Assembly: GCA_963691815.1 (NCBI GenBank)
Contig: OY829662.1
Coordinates: 2,018,676 to 2,082,675 of the forward strand
Length of the DNA: 64,000 bases
Direction: 5' to 3'
From: Echiichthys vipera
Taxonomy: Eukaryota; Chordata; Actinopteri; Perciformes; Trachinidae
The notes beneath the pieces were generated by a model that had not been told where the DNA came from, did not search any database, and saw only the letters and a program-made list of their open reading frames with translations. A program made the translations under genes and the position numbers. Below, in pieces: positions 23,579 to 35,464 of this stretch (position 1 is the stretch's first letter; each line of letters starts with the position of its first letter).

Positions 23579-25013
23579 AGTGTCTCGACTCTTTAAATCT
23601 GCATTAGTCCATTTGTGGCCCCCTCGGGCAGAAGAGCACCACACAGGATGTGCAGCTATCCCGTATCTCTCTCCTTGGAGATGTGAAACGTATCTGTCTT
23701 TTTAAGCTGTTGCGGAGCACTCAGACAGCACAGACCTCCTCCAAAGCATGCACCTTCTCACAAAGTCAGTTAATAATGATGAGATCCTCCTTGGACCATG
23801 TTACACCCTTTACCCAAGTTTCATCTAAATCCCGCAGACAAACAGACAAAACAAACTGTGAACAATCAACCAGACAAGCTCCAAAGCTCCTTAAAGCTGC
23901 AGCTATTTCTAATACTTTCCTACAAGCAACCTGTCGTACATTACGGGAGGATTTGATTATTTTACCGCCACAAATCAGCTACTAAATCTAAAAAAAGGAA
24001 GTCTTTACCACGAGGGAAATGTAAAGTGATGCGAATCAGAAAACAGGGGAAAAACAAGTGAAAGGAATGCTTTTGTGTTGCCGTTGCAGTCTGGATGATT
24101 GACTCAGGGTCGTGGCAGTGACAGACGGATCCCTTTAACGGCAGCTAAAACATGTAAAACCGCTCCATGGAAAGCAATCAGAAAGTGTCATAAACAACTC
24201 TGGCTTTTATAGTCTTCTCTGGAGATGATGTATTGATTTTTGCTGCAATAAAGCGTCTCTGGGAAAGTGAAAACTATTCTTCATCTTTTGGGGAAGGGTG
24301 TTTACGCAACTCACTGGAGCCAGTCAAGTGCCAAAAGTTGTGGCTGTTTTAAGAGCAGCTTTCTGGGTCTGATGAGCAACGTTGGCTGTATTTGTTAGGT
24401 TTCAACGGAGAGTGACAAGAGGGACGGGGAGGGAGGGAGAGGGGGAGGCATGTGACAGAGAAAGCCAGAATAAACCTCAGCTACGTCACAATCACAAGCT
24501 TCCTCTGCCAAGCGAGCTGCCAGGTGCTCCGTGTCACATTTTGTTAGACTGTCGCGCGGAGCGTTCAGCCTAATTTCTTCAGATTCATCACGCAAAGTCG
24601 AAGCGCTCTTTCTGTTCCAACACCCGCCCCCCCTCCGCCAACCTCTCCACTTCACGTTGGCTTTATTTCTAAGGTTATCGTTGTCATCACCCCTCGTGGA
24701 GAAGTTCCCCACCGTGTCACCGCTCAGGGCTAATTGTGAAAAATGAAGCGGCACACATGCAGCTTTGGAAAGAAAGCAATTAGGCCAATCAATTTCCCGT
24801 ATTACAAATATCATATGCACCCACCCGCGTCACACACATACACAAACACTGGGAATCCACAAGAGGCAGAAGAATGACAAGGAGAGAGAAGAGAGAGGAC
24901 CCCCCTCCCACACACACACACACACACACTCCCCCCCAGCCTACGGCGTGTCAGATTTCCTTCTCAACAGGGACAGGACGTTAGGTGAGGTGCAAGCAGC
25001 ACTGCGCCATGAA

Positions 25014-25028
25014 TATAAATGGGCGCGG
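25014..25028 (+). promoter_or_regulatory. TATA/GC motif 1
   Basis: TATAAATGGGCGCGG. The same 15-mer with one change lies 208 bp to the right. Surroundings are relatively GC-rich (about 24.4-25.6 kb). A core promoter on plus is possible, but no transcript can be traced from it. Confidence 0.25.
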
Positions 25029-25221
25029 AGTCTCTGTTGTGCCCGTGAGCGCAGCCATAAACTTGGGGAGGGAGAGCAACACAGCCTGCCAGACTTCTTC
25101 TGCTCCCAGTTTGAGATCTCATCAGATGCGTAGTGCGAGAGCACCCGCAAAGACCTGTGCACCTGCAGTATCTCAACACACAAATCTGCGGTTTGAACGC
25201 GCAAAAGTGGCCTGTCAGGTC

Positions 25222-25236
25222 TATAAATTGGCGCGG
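25222..25236 (+). promoter_or_regulatory. TATA/GC motif 2 with adjacent E-box
   Basis: TATAAATTGGCGCGG followed by GTCACGTG at 25242-25249 (USF/CLEAR-type E-box). TTGGCGCG also resembles an E2F site. Together these would fit a TATA-type promoter directed rightward. Confidence 0.3.
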
Positions 25237-26041
25237 GGAGGAGTCACGTGGGGATGCAGTGTTGCCTGATTCCGATGAAATTTACTACTCCTCTCTTATG
25301 ACCTTGGATAAATTGCTGTGATATCCTCCGTCCATCCCCCCTGCAGTAAATGTTTTACTGGCCTGGATGCTGGTGACCGGCTGTCAATCAGTCCAACATC
25401 CATTTGAAACATCCGCCCACTCGGCCAGTTCCCCCCTCCCCAACCCCTCGTTTCCCTCCTTTTTGTCTTTCCTGTGTCCCGTCAGCCTCCCCATCTCCTC
25501 TCCGTCCGCATATCAGCGAAGATGGCACGAGGTCTGGTTTTTAACAATTGATAAAGCAGATCGGCTCCAAGTGTTTGTGGAGGAGCTGGACAGCTGACAG
25601 AGCAGCCGCCAACCATGAGACACAAACCTAGAGGTCATTTCAGTCTCGAGTGCAGGCTGCAGACACGCAAAGATGCTGCAGACTCACATGCAGCACAGCA
25701 GCACAGCAGTTGTATCGGACGTTGTTTCAGGAAGTTAATCTGTGAGCGGGTGGGGGGGTGTGGCCATTTTTGACGATGTCTTTCCACTGTCGGATTCTGT
25801 TGTTTTATTGTTGACGGACACGTGCAAACAACATGATTACATTCATTATTTCAGTTTTTGGGGGTGAATTTTGGTTATTATAAAGTATCAGAATCACAGA
25901 CATCTCAGTCAGATGTGATTTAATTAATTATGAATTATGACATTCATCAAAACATAATTTGTCATCGATTTGTTTTCTGTCGATTGACTTTAAGTTTCAC
26001 CTCCTCTCTGAACTTCTGTTTAAACGGAAGTTAGACGAGTT

Positions 26042-26382
26042 CATTCATTCATTCATCTTCAACCTCTTGTCCCTGTCGGGGTCGCGGGGGGCTGGAGCCG
26101 ATCCCAGCTGACATCGGGCGTAAGGCGGGGTCCACCCTGGACAGGACGCCAGTCTATCACAGGACACATAGAGACGAACAGAGACAGACATACATTCACA
26201 CCTACGGGTGATTTAGAGTCATCAATGAACCGAACACCTGCACGTCTTTGGACTGTGGGAGGAAACCGGAGAACCCGGAGAGAACCAACGTAGACACGGG
26301 GACAACATGCAAACTCCACACAGAAGGGCCCCACCCTCTCGCTGTGAGGCGACAGCGCTAACCACCACACCACCATGTCGCC
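26042..26382 (-). mobile_element. tRNA-derived SINE with perfect 14-bp target duplication
   Basis: Minus-strand copy of the same family as at 11.5 kb, from the ATTCATTCATTC tail to the GGCGAC head. Flanked on both sides by AAGTTAGACGAGTT (26028-26041 and 26383-26396), identical in both copies, which indicates a fairly young insertion. Confidence 0.88.
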
Positions 26383-26774
26383 AAGTTAGACGAGTTGACT
26401 AGTCTAAAAGGTTAAACAGCGGCCGTACGATCAGATTTGTTCTTAAGTGTCTTGTACGACACACAGACTTTTAACTACACAACCAAAGGCACAGCTCGGT
26501 GATGTTATGATGAGATATGGAAACATAACTGTGTGCAAAGTTCCCACATGTAATGAAGATTAGTAACGCAGCAGTCCTGTGGATGTACCGTCAACTGAAA
26601 ACAGATGCTCAGTGATGTTTGTATGGATTGATCAGTGTCTAATCCTACACGACAGACTGCAGCTGATACACGTGTTAAATCAGTTTGCTTTAATTGACGC
26701 TCAACAGTTTTATTGGATTAGTCGTGATCAGTGGACGGCTGTTTTGGGAAAAACCTACCCAACGTCAATAATAG

Positions 26775-27172
26775 CGAGGCCTACGGCGGTTCTGAGGTCA
26801 TTTCCTGTGCGCCTGTTGGGACGTAGAAAAAAGAAGGAGGGACCATGCGCGGACATTTCAAATAATGGCGGCGAAAGGTTCACGTTGGTGTGATGCGGAG
26901 GTGGAGTGTTTACTGCAGATTTGGTCGATGAAAAGATTCAAAAACAGTCGACAAGACGCACAAAAACTCCGAGGTCTACGGAAAGATCTGGAAACAAAGC
27001 CACGCATCGCCATGACGTCATCAATGCGTGTGACGTGTTACGGCGTGATGACGTATAGGCAGCAAGAAGCATTCTCCGAGGCCCAGGTAGTGTGAGTACA
27101 AACGGGCCTGGAGGGGGGGACAAGGACCCTAAAGCACGGGGCACAGGACGGAGGCACAGTGGGAGGGCGCCC
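26775..27172 (+). mobile_element. Harbinger-like element, copy 3 (left-truncated)
   Basis: The right terminal repeat ends GGGCGCCC before TTA (27173-27175). The left end is missing: homology starts at CGAGGCCTACGGCGG, a point that is internal in the full-length copies. The 76-codon Myb/SANT-like frame at 26865-27095 is intact. Confidence 0.78.
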
Positions 27173-27280
27173 TTATACTCTGTCTCCTGGTTTAAAAACG
27201 TGGGTACACGCAAATGACTCTCATCTCACTGATATGATTAGTCTCGTATTTGGTCCGGTCCTCACTTCTTCACTGAGCCT

Positions 27281-27351
27281 GTGTGTGTGTGTGTGTGTGT
27301 GTGTGTTTGTGTGGTTGTTTGTGTGTGTGTGTGTGTGTGTGTATGTGTGGT

Positions 27352-27394
<43 letters not shown>

Positions 27395-27494
27395 TTGTGT
27401 GTGTGTGTGTATGTGTGTGTGCGTGTGACTGCATCGTGTTGTGTGATCCTCCCGCATCGGTAGCTCCTGTCGCATGTTGCCTTGTCACACGCAT

Positions 27495-27551
<57 letters not shown>
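27281..27551. repeat. (GT)n tract followed by (CA)n tract
   Basis: A GT tract with GGTT and AT interruptions runs to about 27424. After ~70 bp a pure CA tract follows at 27497-27551. The two are mutually complementary in inverted order and could pair. Open frames of Val/Cys or His/Thr repeats here are not genes. Confidence 0.93.
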
Positions 27552-27553
<2 letters not shown>

Positions 27554-27677
27554 TGTCACTATAGCAGTCATATACATGCCAGTACATCCAATTACTGAAA
27601 CTAGGATATGGTTGGCATAACATAATGAAGAGCCATTTTTCACCTGCCTACCTGGAGCCGCGCCGTCTCATTTCACA

Positions 27678-27678
<1 letters not shown>

Positions 27679-27724
<46 letters not shown>

Positions 27725-27736
27725 ACACACACACAG
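27679..27736. repeat. (CA)n microsatellite
   Basis: CACACA tract with a single CT interruption. Confidence 0.93.
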
Positions 27737-28949
27737 CCATTCTCAGGTGGAGGAACAGCACGTTTTGTTTTACGCTTTATCCAAAATCACAAGCAAAAAG
27801 AAATATTAACTGCCACCTTCATGGTGCTGAGGCGGAGGCAGAAAAAAAAAGCATAAACCCTCTAAATGCAGCTGATATTTGCTTTGTTTTCTGTCTTTCT
27901 GTTTTGTCAATCATCATGTGACCTCTCATATTATCGATTAGTCGACAAATTGATTAGTTATTTCCTGCTTTTCTCTGTTTTATATCATATTAAAGTGAAT
28001 ATCTTTGGGTTGTGGACGAAACAAGACATTTAAAGACATCACCTTGGAAACTGGGACGAACATTTTTCACTATTTTCTGACTTTTTATAAACAAAACAAT
28101 CGATTAACCTCGAGAATAAAATGATGAAATCATGAAATATGCTGAGTATTGTTTTTTTCTGCCTTGTCAATAATCTCGGATTTATCTTTGACCCTTTGTG
28201 GGTCCCCTGGGTTGAGACCCACTCATTCAAGGCTAGTGAAGTTAGTTCCCATCTAAACCTCTGCAATGATTGTTCTGCAATGAGCAGAACAGCTCCATCT
28301 AGTGTCTCAAGATAGTAGTCGCGACAACAAAAAAGAAGTCCAGCGGTCGGGTTGCCAGGTTGGTCAGACCCGGCCCAGTAGCTCCAGGAGACCGGAGTCT
28401 GTTTGAGCCTGTTTGAACCCGTCCCCTCCAGAAAATCACAGCATCAAAACAAGGATTAGAGGAGTTTGACTGGCAGTTAGCGTTAGCCGTTAGCGTTAGC
28501 GTTCCAGCTAAGTGCAGATGAAAGTGATGTTAGCATCAAGGAGCAGCGTAGCCATGTGGGCGTGCGTTTGAATGGCGTTCCTCTCCCTTCTCTCAGTCCA
28601 TGGAGTGAATGCTCGGCCTATAGTGACTCTGGTTGTTGCCCGTCTCCGCTCACTCAGCTGCTGGGACAAATAACGCCCCCTTCACTGAGGCTCCCAAGCA
28701 GCTGCAGGATTGGCAAACTCCATTTAGAGTAGCTGCACCCAACAACAGACAACCCCCTGCAACCAGCAACGCCCAACGCCATTGGCTGCTACCATGGATC
28801 AATATCATTGTCAAACCCCTCAAAAACATAAATGTTTTTTATGGAAAAGCAATACTTTCATTCTGTTCCCCTCAAAACGCCGTGTTCATTAAAAAAAAAT
28901 ACAGCTTTTAATAAGGATTCTACGTATTACACCTTTAGATATACCTCAT
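27737..28949. other. No gene seen
   Basis: Includes a short GTTAGC repeat at 28475-28505. No supported gene. Confidence 0.45.
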
Positions 28950-29226
28950 TGACCACTTCATGTAAATGGACTGGACTTGTACTTATATAGCTACTCAAGG
29001 CACTTTCACAGTGTTTGTCACAGTCACACTGATGGCAGTGAACATCTACAAACCATCTTATCTAACCATGCACACCACATTTACACTCCCATGCGCAGCA
29101 CGAGGAGCAATTCAAGGGTTCAGTGTCTTCCCCAAGGACACTTCGACATGTGGACCAGGGGAGGTGGGTATCGAACCGTCAATGTCTCAAATGGAGGACG
29201 TCCCACTCTCACACTGAGCCACAGTC
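28950..29226 (-). mobile_element. Second tRNA-derived SINE family
   Basis: Read on the minus strand it begins GTGGCTCAGTGTGAGAG, has a B-box-like GGTTCGATACCC, and ends with GTGAAAGTGCCTTGAGTAG and TACAAGTCCAGTCCATTTA. The body matches the 50.07-kb copy (CTTGGGGAAGACACTGAACC, GCGCATGGGAGTGTAAATG). Confidence 0.75.
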
Positions 29227-32200
29227 GGGTCACGTCTGTCCCGCAGTTGTACTCTGTAAAGCTCAAAGACAGAGGAACATTTTCCTGCAGAGGAAAAGTG
29301 AGGAAATGATCTGTTTGTTTTGTAATGGCGGTAAACTGACCCTCGAAATGAAACAGAGGATCTGCGGGACGTCCAGGTGGATTCGTCACCTCACTGCATC
29401 ACTGTCACTTCTGATTTTTGACCCAATCGCGTCCTCAGACAGACCTAACCCTTCCTCTGACCTCTCATTTTCACCCCCATGTCTCTAAGTTCGCGGGCTT
29501 GTGCGGCCCGTGACAGAACAATGTAACGGGGCAGCTCCTCAGTCAGTTCTGGATGGAGTCCCTGTGTGTTTAGCTGCTGCAGGCAGCACCGTGACACTCT
29601 GTAATGAGGACACACGTTGCTGATAAGCAGCTGCTTCTACAGGTTATTACACTCTGATGATTTAGCTGAAATCTTGTGGCAGTGTTGAAATGAAATATGG
29701 CTGTTCCCTTGTGCTGCTCTGTTGTCTTTTTATCTATCGCCTCGCCTTGATTGTTCCTCTGGGTTAATCTAAGAGGTCTCGCTCCTTTACAAAAGCCATC
29801 AGTTGAGACTACGATCTCGTTCATGTAGTCACTTGTAGCGTCCCTTTTGTTTAACCGCCAGTTTACAAATTCAGGTCTCATCAAAAAAACAACCTGTTCT
29901 GTATTCATGCAGCCAAAGTGCCAGAACTGAGCCTCCAATAAGCACAACAGGAACCTCTCATCCTCTCCCATCCTGAAAAGTCACTCTCCAGTGGCAGTTC
30001 AATTTCCCATGCACCAGCAGCAGCAGCAGCAGCGGCGACAGCAGCCTTCCAGGTCCGGCGGGCAGGTATCAAAGCCCCTCTCAGCCGCTCTAACTGTTTA
30101 CAATGACGCATCGATCTGCTCTGCTTAATCCCCCCCCAGCAGCTCGCTCGCTGAGTTGAGGAACAGTTACAGTCACCGCACACACCTACAAAAAGCACAA
30201 ACGCAGCGTGCCGTCTGCCCCCCCCCCCCCTGCCCCCCCACCAACAAGCATCCTGACGAGTCCTGCTGTTGATCTGATCCTCTGCGCTCTGACAATTCCT
30301 CTACTGACACTCAGAAGAGAGGAAGAGGAAGAGCAGGAGGAAGGATGCTACTTACTTAACAAACTACAACACACCTCCAAACACAAGCAAAAGAAGCAGA
30401 GAGCATCTCCACACTCAGCTTTTGAAAGTGATAAAAGAACATTTGGAGCATGTTAAACCGCGAGCAGACGGATGGAAGATGACACACGTGTGAGTGCAGC
30501 ACTAAGTGGTTGATGAAGGTGATCCGTTACCTGTGTTGGCAATCCACATCCAGCCCTGGCTCGTCACTACTCATCCCGTGTCTGCGGCTTCAGCTGTCCT
30601 GTTTCCGTTTTTCTTTTTTCCTCCCTCCTTTCTCTTCCTCCTTTCTCTCCCCTTTGGCCCTCTTCCTCTCCCTCCTTCGTCCTCTCCCTCCTCCCTTCCT
30701 CTTCCTCTCCCCGCACTTGTTTGAGTCTATTTCAGTGGCAGCAACAGAGGAGCCCGCTGCGACGGTGGCATGGTTTCCAGCACTTTGGCAGAAGGTCACA
30801 TTATCACTCGCTGGTAAAAAGGTGGGAGGAAAGAAGAAGAGGAGGAGGAAGAGGAGAAGGGTGGACAGAGTGATGGAGGGAGATCCAAGTGGGCAGGTGC
30901 CCGAGGAGGCGGAGGAAGAGGAGAACAAGTGAACAGATCGTGGCCGTCCACAGTTGCTCTTGAGGTCTCGGCGAAATGTTCCAGGACAGAATCAAAGTTG
31001 ACACAGCCGCCTCAGAAGAGGTCGCTCAGGTAAGATGTCCCAGAATGCTTTGAGGGAGAAACCTGTCAGCGTGCACATTTTGTGTGTAAAGCAGTTTCCT
31101 TTTTTTAAAGGTCCTTAGCAGCTGCTCACCTCCGGGGGGAGAAAAGATAATTCCTCTCTCGGCTGGAGATTGAGACTTCAGAAAAAGCTGCCAGAAACTT
31201 CCACCGTGTCATAAATCAGCGCAAAACCAATCCTCAACACTCTTCAGTCTTGTCCTCGTCTGCCACTGTCCACTTCACACACACACACACACACACACAC
31301 AGATGTACTCCATATTTCGTCTGAGGCGCCCGTCTGCACCGTGAGTCCCATCTATCACAGACTGTGCAGGGTGACCCGTGTCTTCATTTCCCAGGGTCCC
31401 TTCTCCGCCCTCCTCTGGTGTGAGCGGCGCTCTCGTGTCCGCTCCATCAAAAATAAGAGACTCGGAGAAATGATCCAGCTGCCCGGGACGAGGCTGTCGG
31501 GGCGGCCGGCGACAGATGGCCGGGGGCAGGGGGACAGATGCGAGTCGGCTGCTGGAGTTGGGGAATATCTTCTGAGATGTCTGTTTAAGATCCTCCCCCT
31601 GCCTCCTTCTTGAAACACACCTTATTTGTTGGGTCTTCAGTGAACTGCACTTGTTCGTCTCTCCCTACCTGTGCCCCCCCATCCTCCATCTGCAGAGCTG
31701 TCACTCTGGCTCCACTGGCCGGCCGTAATCCTGACTCCCACTCTCCGTGTCACAGGAAGGGCTTGTGAGCTCTAATCATTATGTAGTAAGGATTTATCCT
31801 CTCATTCTCCCTCCCTCCTCTCCGTTTGCCTCCGTTCCACCCCTCCCGTTTATTTCCCTCCCTCTGCTGTCGGAGCGCGGCCGCCGTTACAACTCTCCAC
31901 ATACTACAGCCTCTTCTTTTTTTTTTCCAACCCTCACGGTATAATGCATCATCTTTCCTCACTCATCCCCGGGACCTGTTCATTTGTCAACTCGTTCTTG
32001 TTCTTTCTGTTTTTTTTGCCGTCTCCCGTTCTGCTCCGTCTCTTGTCCGTCTTGCCGCAGCTCACATCAACAGGTTTGTCCTTGAAACGTTCTCTGGGAC
32101 AAACAGACTCCGCGCTCACCTTTCCCTGCCTATCTCTGTGCTCTTTGTGCCTGTGCACGTACAATACACATGGATGTGTCTGTGTATGCATATACAGTAT

Positions 32201-32560
32201 GCATATACTCTGCTGTATGTGTGTATTAACATATACAAGCATGCATTAGAGCCTGTCGGACGAGCTGATTGCAGCCTCTCAAAGCTGTATCAGTATCCCT
32301 GTACATGCCAGACAATATGAATACATTTCAGGAGAGAAATACTATAAGAAATGTGTGAGGTGGTTCAAAAACAGTGTTGCTGTCTACCACAGATATACCA
32401 ACAGTATGTGGACAAGAGATGCTAGAGAGATCTGTTTGCAGTGCACTTTACATGGAAGTGTTATTGATGTTTGCTGCTAATATACACTTTGTTATTTGCT
32501 AATAAACACTATTAAGTACATTTATATCTGTGTTAATTTGTAACAAGGCTAAATGTTTAT
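29227..32560. other. Low-complexity, GC/purine-rich stretch
   Basis: CAG repeat at 30015-30040, a C run at 30218, pyrimidine-rich 30600-30720, purine-rich 30820-30930, CA repeat 31277-31302, T-rich pyrimidine tract 31900-31930. It has the look of a 5' regulatory or first-exon region, but only the weak 31.03-kb donor supports this. Confidence 0.3.
30976..31029 (+). CDS. Possible first coding exon of an unidentified plus-strand gene
   Basis: An ATG opens an 18-codon frame (MFQDRIKVDTAASEEVAQ) that runs straight into CAG|GTAAGA, a consensus donor at 31030, in phase 0. An in-frame TGA lies 15 bases upstream of the ATG, so this would be the true start. It lies in a GC- and purine-rich stretch (30-32 kb) compatible with a promoter region. 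I recognise no homologue and found no downstream exon, so a chance match is quite possible. Confidence 0.18.
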
Positions 32561-34795
32561 CTCCAGACTGATGCCTTCACTCACACGGACAGGTTTACGC
32601 TTCATTCATTCGACAGTAGGATCGGGTAACGGCCGATACGCTCAGCCCAGGTATCTGATTGGATCGGAACAAACTGGATCTCTAAACAAGTCATTACAAA
32701 ACGAAGGATGGAGGGAAACTCTGTGGGACGGGGATGTTAGACCTCCAAAAGTCTGTCGATCGGTCTTATTGAGTTTTGTTTTAATCGGTTATTTGATGCT
32801 ATAAAAACGAGTGAAGCATCACAATTGACAACCGTGATTGACTGGATCGTTGGGCCTTTGATACCGCCTGATCGCTACGGTGCAAAGTTACAACCTAACA
32901 GCGCTCGTATCCGTGATATTTCTCATTTTTTACAGTGGGGGGAAGTGTAGAGGCGTCGTCCATCTTTATTAACGATCTGTGGTCGGGACGTTTCATTTGT
33001 AATCACAGCCTGTTGTACACTTAACGGGGCCTTTTAGCAAAACACTGAAAACAACGGATTCCTTGTTTCTGGAGCGTGATGATTCATTTGGCTTTGCTCA
33101 GAGTCAATAAGCTGCTTTGCTTCATCGCTGCTGGACCTGAGCCACATACCTGACACCGGGGTCTTCAGCTGCGGCTCGTTGTTAATTAGAAGATTTCTCC
33201 GTTTGAGAAAAGTGATCGAGACAAGAGGCGATGCTGTCAACGAGAAGTCTTTCTGTGGGTGCGCGGAAAAACCCACGTGTGACTTAATCGGAGCAGCTTC
33301 AGTGAATAAGAAAAGCTTATGGCTTCAATAAATGTCTTTTTATGATTCCTGCGCTGCTGCACCGCACTGAATTAGGACCGCACTGAATTAGGACCATCAC
33401 TTTACATTCACACTGTGAACTATTGCTACGACTAGACGTCTATCGTGACACAAGACCTTCAGGGAGGTCACATGTCAATGCATTGTGGGTAAAGGAAACC
33501 AGGAGACATGGAGCTTTCAGTCAGTGTGTTTCCATACACATCAGTAACCTGAATTTAACCCGGCTTCACCCGATTATAAGCAGGTTTGTAAACTGCATGT
33601 AAATGCACCGAGTAGTTGCTGTGTGTCCGGCATCCTTTTAACTTTAGTTGAATCGTTTTACAGAATCTGAATGAATCCAGAAAGCTCTGACATGCAGAGA
33701 GAGAGTGGTGCTGTGGTCACTGGAGAGGTTCTTCCTCACCTGCTGTGGTGCTAACACACAACCTCAGCTTCGACCTTGGCTGACCTTGGTGATTATGCAT
33801 CAGATGTTCGCTTCACCACTGGTTTTACCTGTTCTCCTCGCAGCACATAAACCTCAGTGTTGCCGTCTTCACTCTGCAGGATGTGTACACTTTAAATTCC
33901 CTGAAAGGCCACGCTGCTGCCGCTGCTGCTGCCGCTGCTGCTGCCGCTGCTGCTGCTGCCGCTGCTGCTGCCGCTGTTGCTGCTGCTCAGGACATGAAAC
34001 AGCAGTGAGACGGACTTGACTGCAGGTGACTCACGTCTGTCCCTTCTTCTCCCAAACTCACCACAAACACCCTGCCAGGAGCTATTTGAGTTCCACGCTC
34101 CTGTCGGGGTTAGGGCATGAGCCCCACCTGGAGTTCAGAGGAGAGGAATGCACTTGATGCACTTGCTGATTTGCACGAGGAATGATTGTTCATAAACACC
34201 CTTATCAGCGCCTCCTAATGCACTTTGCCTTAATCCTTAACATTTGATTTCAGCCTTTGCTCTGCTTTAACACTTCAACAGAGACTTTTGATAAGCACAA
34301 CGTCATTTTAGGAGCACCCGTTTATGCACTTCCAGGTAACATTTGCATATATGACACTGCCAAGCTGCAAACGATCTCCCTCACAGAGACAATTGCAAAC
34401 TGTGGCAGAGCGTAGAAAGCCATTAATCTTAATTTTTCCCCCCGTGGATGAATCCTTCGAAAAAGGCATCTTTTCTCCCAGGCAGGAGGACATCAGAGGG
34501 ATTTTATGAGGCTGTCACGGCTGCACTGAGAGATGTGCCGGCAAGGCGGTATTTGTTTCTCTACGGCCGACGGCGGAGGCTGGGCTGCGTGACCCCAATT
34601 GATCACTGCAGCATAATAAATGTCCACCAATCCCCCGCTTGTGATCAACAGCTCATACAGTTGGCTTTCCTCGATCGATAGGTGATCGATAAGGCAAACA
34701 GATGGGACTGTAAAGCAAGAGATAATTACGTGTAAGCTGGGGTTGGCTAGTTTTTCAGGTTTGTGCTTCTTGTAGACGAACACACGATACCGCAA
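32561..34795. other. No gene seen
   Basis: Unique-looking sequence. 34.3-34.7 kb is free of repeats with homeobox-like AT motifs (TCACTGCAGCATAATAAAT) and may be a conserved non-coding element. Confidence 0.35.
33908..33990. repeat. CTG/CCG trinucleotide repeat
   Basis: GCTGCTGCCGCTGCTGCTGCC pattern for about 80 bp. It gives a Cys/Arg-rich plus frame that is not considered coding. Confidence 0.9.
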
Positions 34796-34990
34796 CGCAA
34801 TCCAGTTTTATCTGTAGCAATTGTAACAAAAGTTATCTCAACACATTTTACAAATAGAGTCAGTCTGGGCCACAATCTATGACTTATTTATGATGAAACC
34901 CAACAATTCCTCCATGAGCAAACAGCAACAGTGGCGACGAAAACCTTCCCCTCTGCAGCAGTGACGGCGAACAGACCCGGCTCTATGGTG
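34796..34990. repeat. Dispersed fish repeat (class unknown), second copy
   Basis: CAATTGTAACAAAAGTTATC, then CAACACATTTTACAAATAGAG, then CAACAATTCCTCCATGAGC and GGCGACGAAAACCTTCCCC parallel the 9.8-kb repeat and a common fish repeat pattern. No protein is encoded. Confidence 0.45.
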
Positions 34991-35056
34991 GACAACAGTC
35001 TATGGTCAATCAAGTTAAAGAATAACTCATTCTTTAGAATATGTGTCTGTGTAGAT

Positions 35057-35456
35057 AATGGATGGGAATAAATTGTATTGATACCAGCACTAGTATCAAT
35101 TCTGCTGAGCGGACCGATTCTTTATCGATACCCGTTTTGCTTCCTGTTCAATTTTCTGTGTGAAAGAAAGTTTTCAGCGTCAACACGGCTGCTTTATTAT
35201 GTGAGAGAATACCCGTTCAGCTTCCCTCAGGTTTAAAATATCAGGGTAAAATCTGCTAAGCCTGCCTGGATGGCACAAATGTTAGAACGCCACACGCCGG
35301 ACTATTTCCTTAGTCTCTGCCATGACTCCTTCTTGTTGCAAGTTCGACGTCTTTGTTTTGCAAAATCAGGAAAACATGCCGGCATGGATGAAAGCAACCG
35401 TTAACCCTGGAGGCATCGGGTCCGGCTCCGGCTCCAGTTGTCGATTCCCATCCCTA
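35057..35456. mobile_element. hAT-type MITE with 8-bp duplication
   Basis: GTGTAGAT is repeated exactly at 35049-35056 and 35457-35464. The element ends are imperfectly inverted (AATGGATGGGAAT left; ATTCCCATCCCTA right). An 8-bp duplication is the hAT superfamily signature. There is no transposase coding capacity. Confidence 0.78.
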
Positions 35457-35464
35457 GTGTAGAT

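Larger units (their letters stand above)
23579..26027. other. GC-richer stretch with possible promoter motifs
   Basis: 24.4-25.6 kb is noticeably richer in GC and CpG than its surroundings and holds the two TATAAATxGGCGCGG motifs. A (CA)n tract lies at 24910-24930. No coding exon could be identified on either strand. Confidence 0.35.

Noticed and set aside
22465..23644. Three minus-strand frames of KIYFTLI repeats (121-148 codons)
   Set aside because: Produced by the 21-bp period (7 codons); no flanking gene structure.
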